Below are positions 63,048-64,000 of a DNA stretch of 64,000 bases, in pieces. The stretch lies in the NCBI RefSeq assembly GCF_047496725.1, contig NC_132982.1, forward strand, positions 372,001 through 436,000, written 5' to 3'. This DNA comes from Anoplolepis gracilipes (Eukaryota > Arthropoda > Insecta > Hymenoptera > Formicidae). A program made the translations under genes and the position numbers. The notes under the pieces are model-generated. The model did not search any database and was not told where the DNA came from. It was given only the letters and a program-made list of their open reading frames with translations. Every line of letters starts with the position of its first letter. Position 1 is the stretch's first letter.

Positions 63048-63919
63048 CAGGGTGGACCATTTTAATCCATCCAGTCGAATATCTCGAAAACCAAGTCTGG
63101 GAGAGAAAAATGTTTCAGACAAAAGTTGTATGGTTTCGAAGGGACCATAAGATGATACCATTGGTTTGACCTTGAAATGTCATTTAAAGGTCACGTGAAG
63201 GTCACTTCAAGTTTTTTAAATGGAACACTCTATATATTTTTACATATTCTTGTAGCTCATCTCGAGAGCTTTCCAAAACACTTATGACTAAGTATTTTTC
63301 ATTAAGTATTTTTTGAGTTATAAGGCTTCAAAGTTGCAGTATTTTGACATAAAATACAAAATATCTCGTAAAATATTCATTTTTTGATTATCTTACTTTA
63401 ATACTTTTATGCACAGAATAATGAGACGAATCAATTGGTGTAAAGAAAACACATAATTATGTTAAAGTAAAAATGTGTAACTGTTAGTTGCAAATTCAGA
63501 TTTTTACTTTAACATAATTATGTGTTTTAATTATATCAATTGATTCGTCTCATTATTCTGTGCATAAAAGTATTAGAGTAAGATAATCAAAAAATGAATA
63601 TTTTATAAGATATCTTGTATTTTATGTCAAAATACTGCAACTTTGAAGCCTTATAACTCAAAAAATACTTAATGAAAAATACTTTGCCATAAGTGTTTAG
63701 CTCTCGAGATGAGCTATAAGAATACGTAAAAATATATAGGGTGTTCCATTTAAAAAACTTGAAGTGACCTTCACGTGACCTTCAAATGACATTTCAAGGT
63801 CAAACCAATGGTACCATCTTATGGTCCCCTCGAAACCATACAAATCTTGTTTGAAACATTTTTCTCTCCCGAACTTGGTTTTCGAGATATTCGACTGGAT
63901 GGATTAAAATGGTCCATCC

Positions 63920-63921
<2 letters not shown>
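63048..63921. mobile_element. Long TA-flanked foldback element (874 bp)
   Basis: It begins CAGGGTGGACCATTTTAATC and ends GATTAAAATGGTCCATCCTG, with TA at 63,046-63,047 and 63,922-63,923. The arms are complementary over about 425 bp each and close to identical, with a ~20-bp loop near 63,480. There is no transposase. The central AATTGGTGTAAAG / AATTGATTCG part also occurs at 26,222-26,455. TA target and CAGGG ends fit the Tc1/mariner group. Confidence 0.85.

Positions 63922-63923
<2 letters not shown>

Positions 63924-63970
<47 letters not shown>
63924..63970. repeat. (TA)n microsatellite
   Basis: TA run flanking the foldback element on the right, as another does on the left. These elements sit in TA-rich targets. 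Confidence 0.9.
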
Positions 63971-63974
<4 letters not shown>

Positions 63975-64000
63975 CCAGGGGCAGTTTCCATGACACTTTT

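Overview
This window looks like an AT-rich insect nuclear chromosome, most likely an ant or another hymenopteran. That assignment is an inference from AT-rich non-coding DNA, GT-AG introns of roughly 70-80 bp, and the mix of R1-clade LINEs, Gypsy, hAT, P-like, CACTA-like and TA-target foldback elements. I see no recognisable host housekeeping gene. The window is a transposon graveyard made of nested insertions, with one outstanding unit: a complete-length Polinton/Maverick (virus-like self-synthesising DNA transposon) of 18,079 bp at 38,939-57,017, bounded by perfect 6-bp TATACA duplications and ~570-bp terminal inverted repeats. It sits inside an LTR-type element (38,315-58,570) that has its own 4-bp ATAT duplication.

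Layout. 0.45-3.2 kb: nested foldback repeat with tRNA-like sequences in both arms. 5.2-6.1 kb: 3' end of a LINE with a poly(A) tail. 6.9-7.6 kb: P-element-like transposase relic. 8.0-8.2 kb: small MITE. 9.2-14.1 kb: a two-gene CACTA-like element, with a five-exon DUF4806-type gene and a broken transposase. 14.9-17.4 kb: strand-asymmetric, purine-rich (minus strand) LINE-ORF1-like tract with an inverted partial duplicate. 17.6-18.1 kb: foldback MITE. 18.9-22.2 kb: Ty3/Gypsy relic. 22.5-23.7, 31.3-33.0 and 33.0-36.1 kb: GC-rich R1-clade LINE fragments sharing a 5' hairpin. 23.7-24.7 kb: nested foldback. 26.8-29.9 kb: hAT transposase cut by an 863-bp TA-flanked element. 30.4-31.0, 60.0-61.2 and 62.5 kb: an undescribed family of small spliced genes with a Gln-rich middle and an Arg-Gly-rich end. 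63.0-63.9 kb: an 874-bp foldback element.

The Polinton carries the expected virion and replication set: double-jelly-roll major capsid protein, single-jelly-roll penton/minor capsid protein, adenovirus-type cysteine protease, a phospholipase A2 plus pX-like basic protein, A32/FtsK-type packaging ATPase, retroviral-type integrase with chromodomain, and protein-primed DNA polymerase B. Extra genes are less familiar: two related acidic zinc-binding proteins just inside the two ends, spliced small genes at the left, a possible PC4-like protein, a possible fibre/stalk gene whose stem is a 21-bp heptad-coding minisatellite, and a 57-aa ORF wedged between penton and capsid genes. Integrase, ATPase, protease, penton and PLA2 genes are open. 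The capsid gene has one in-frame stop, one accessory gene has a stop and a frameshift, and the polymerase has four lesions, so this copy is recent but defective. Breaks are described here; no restored sequence is given.
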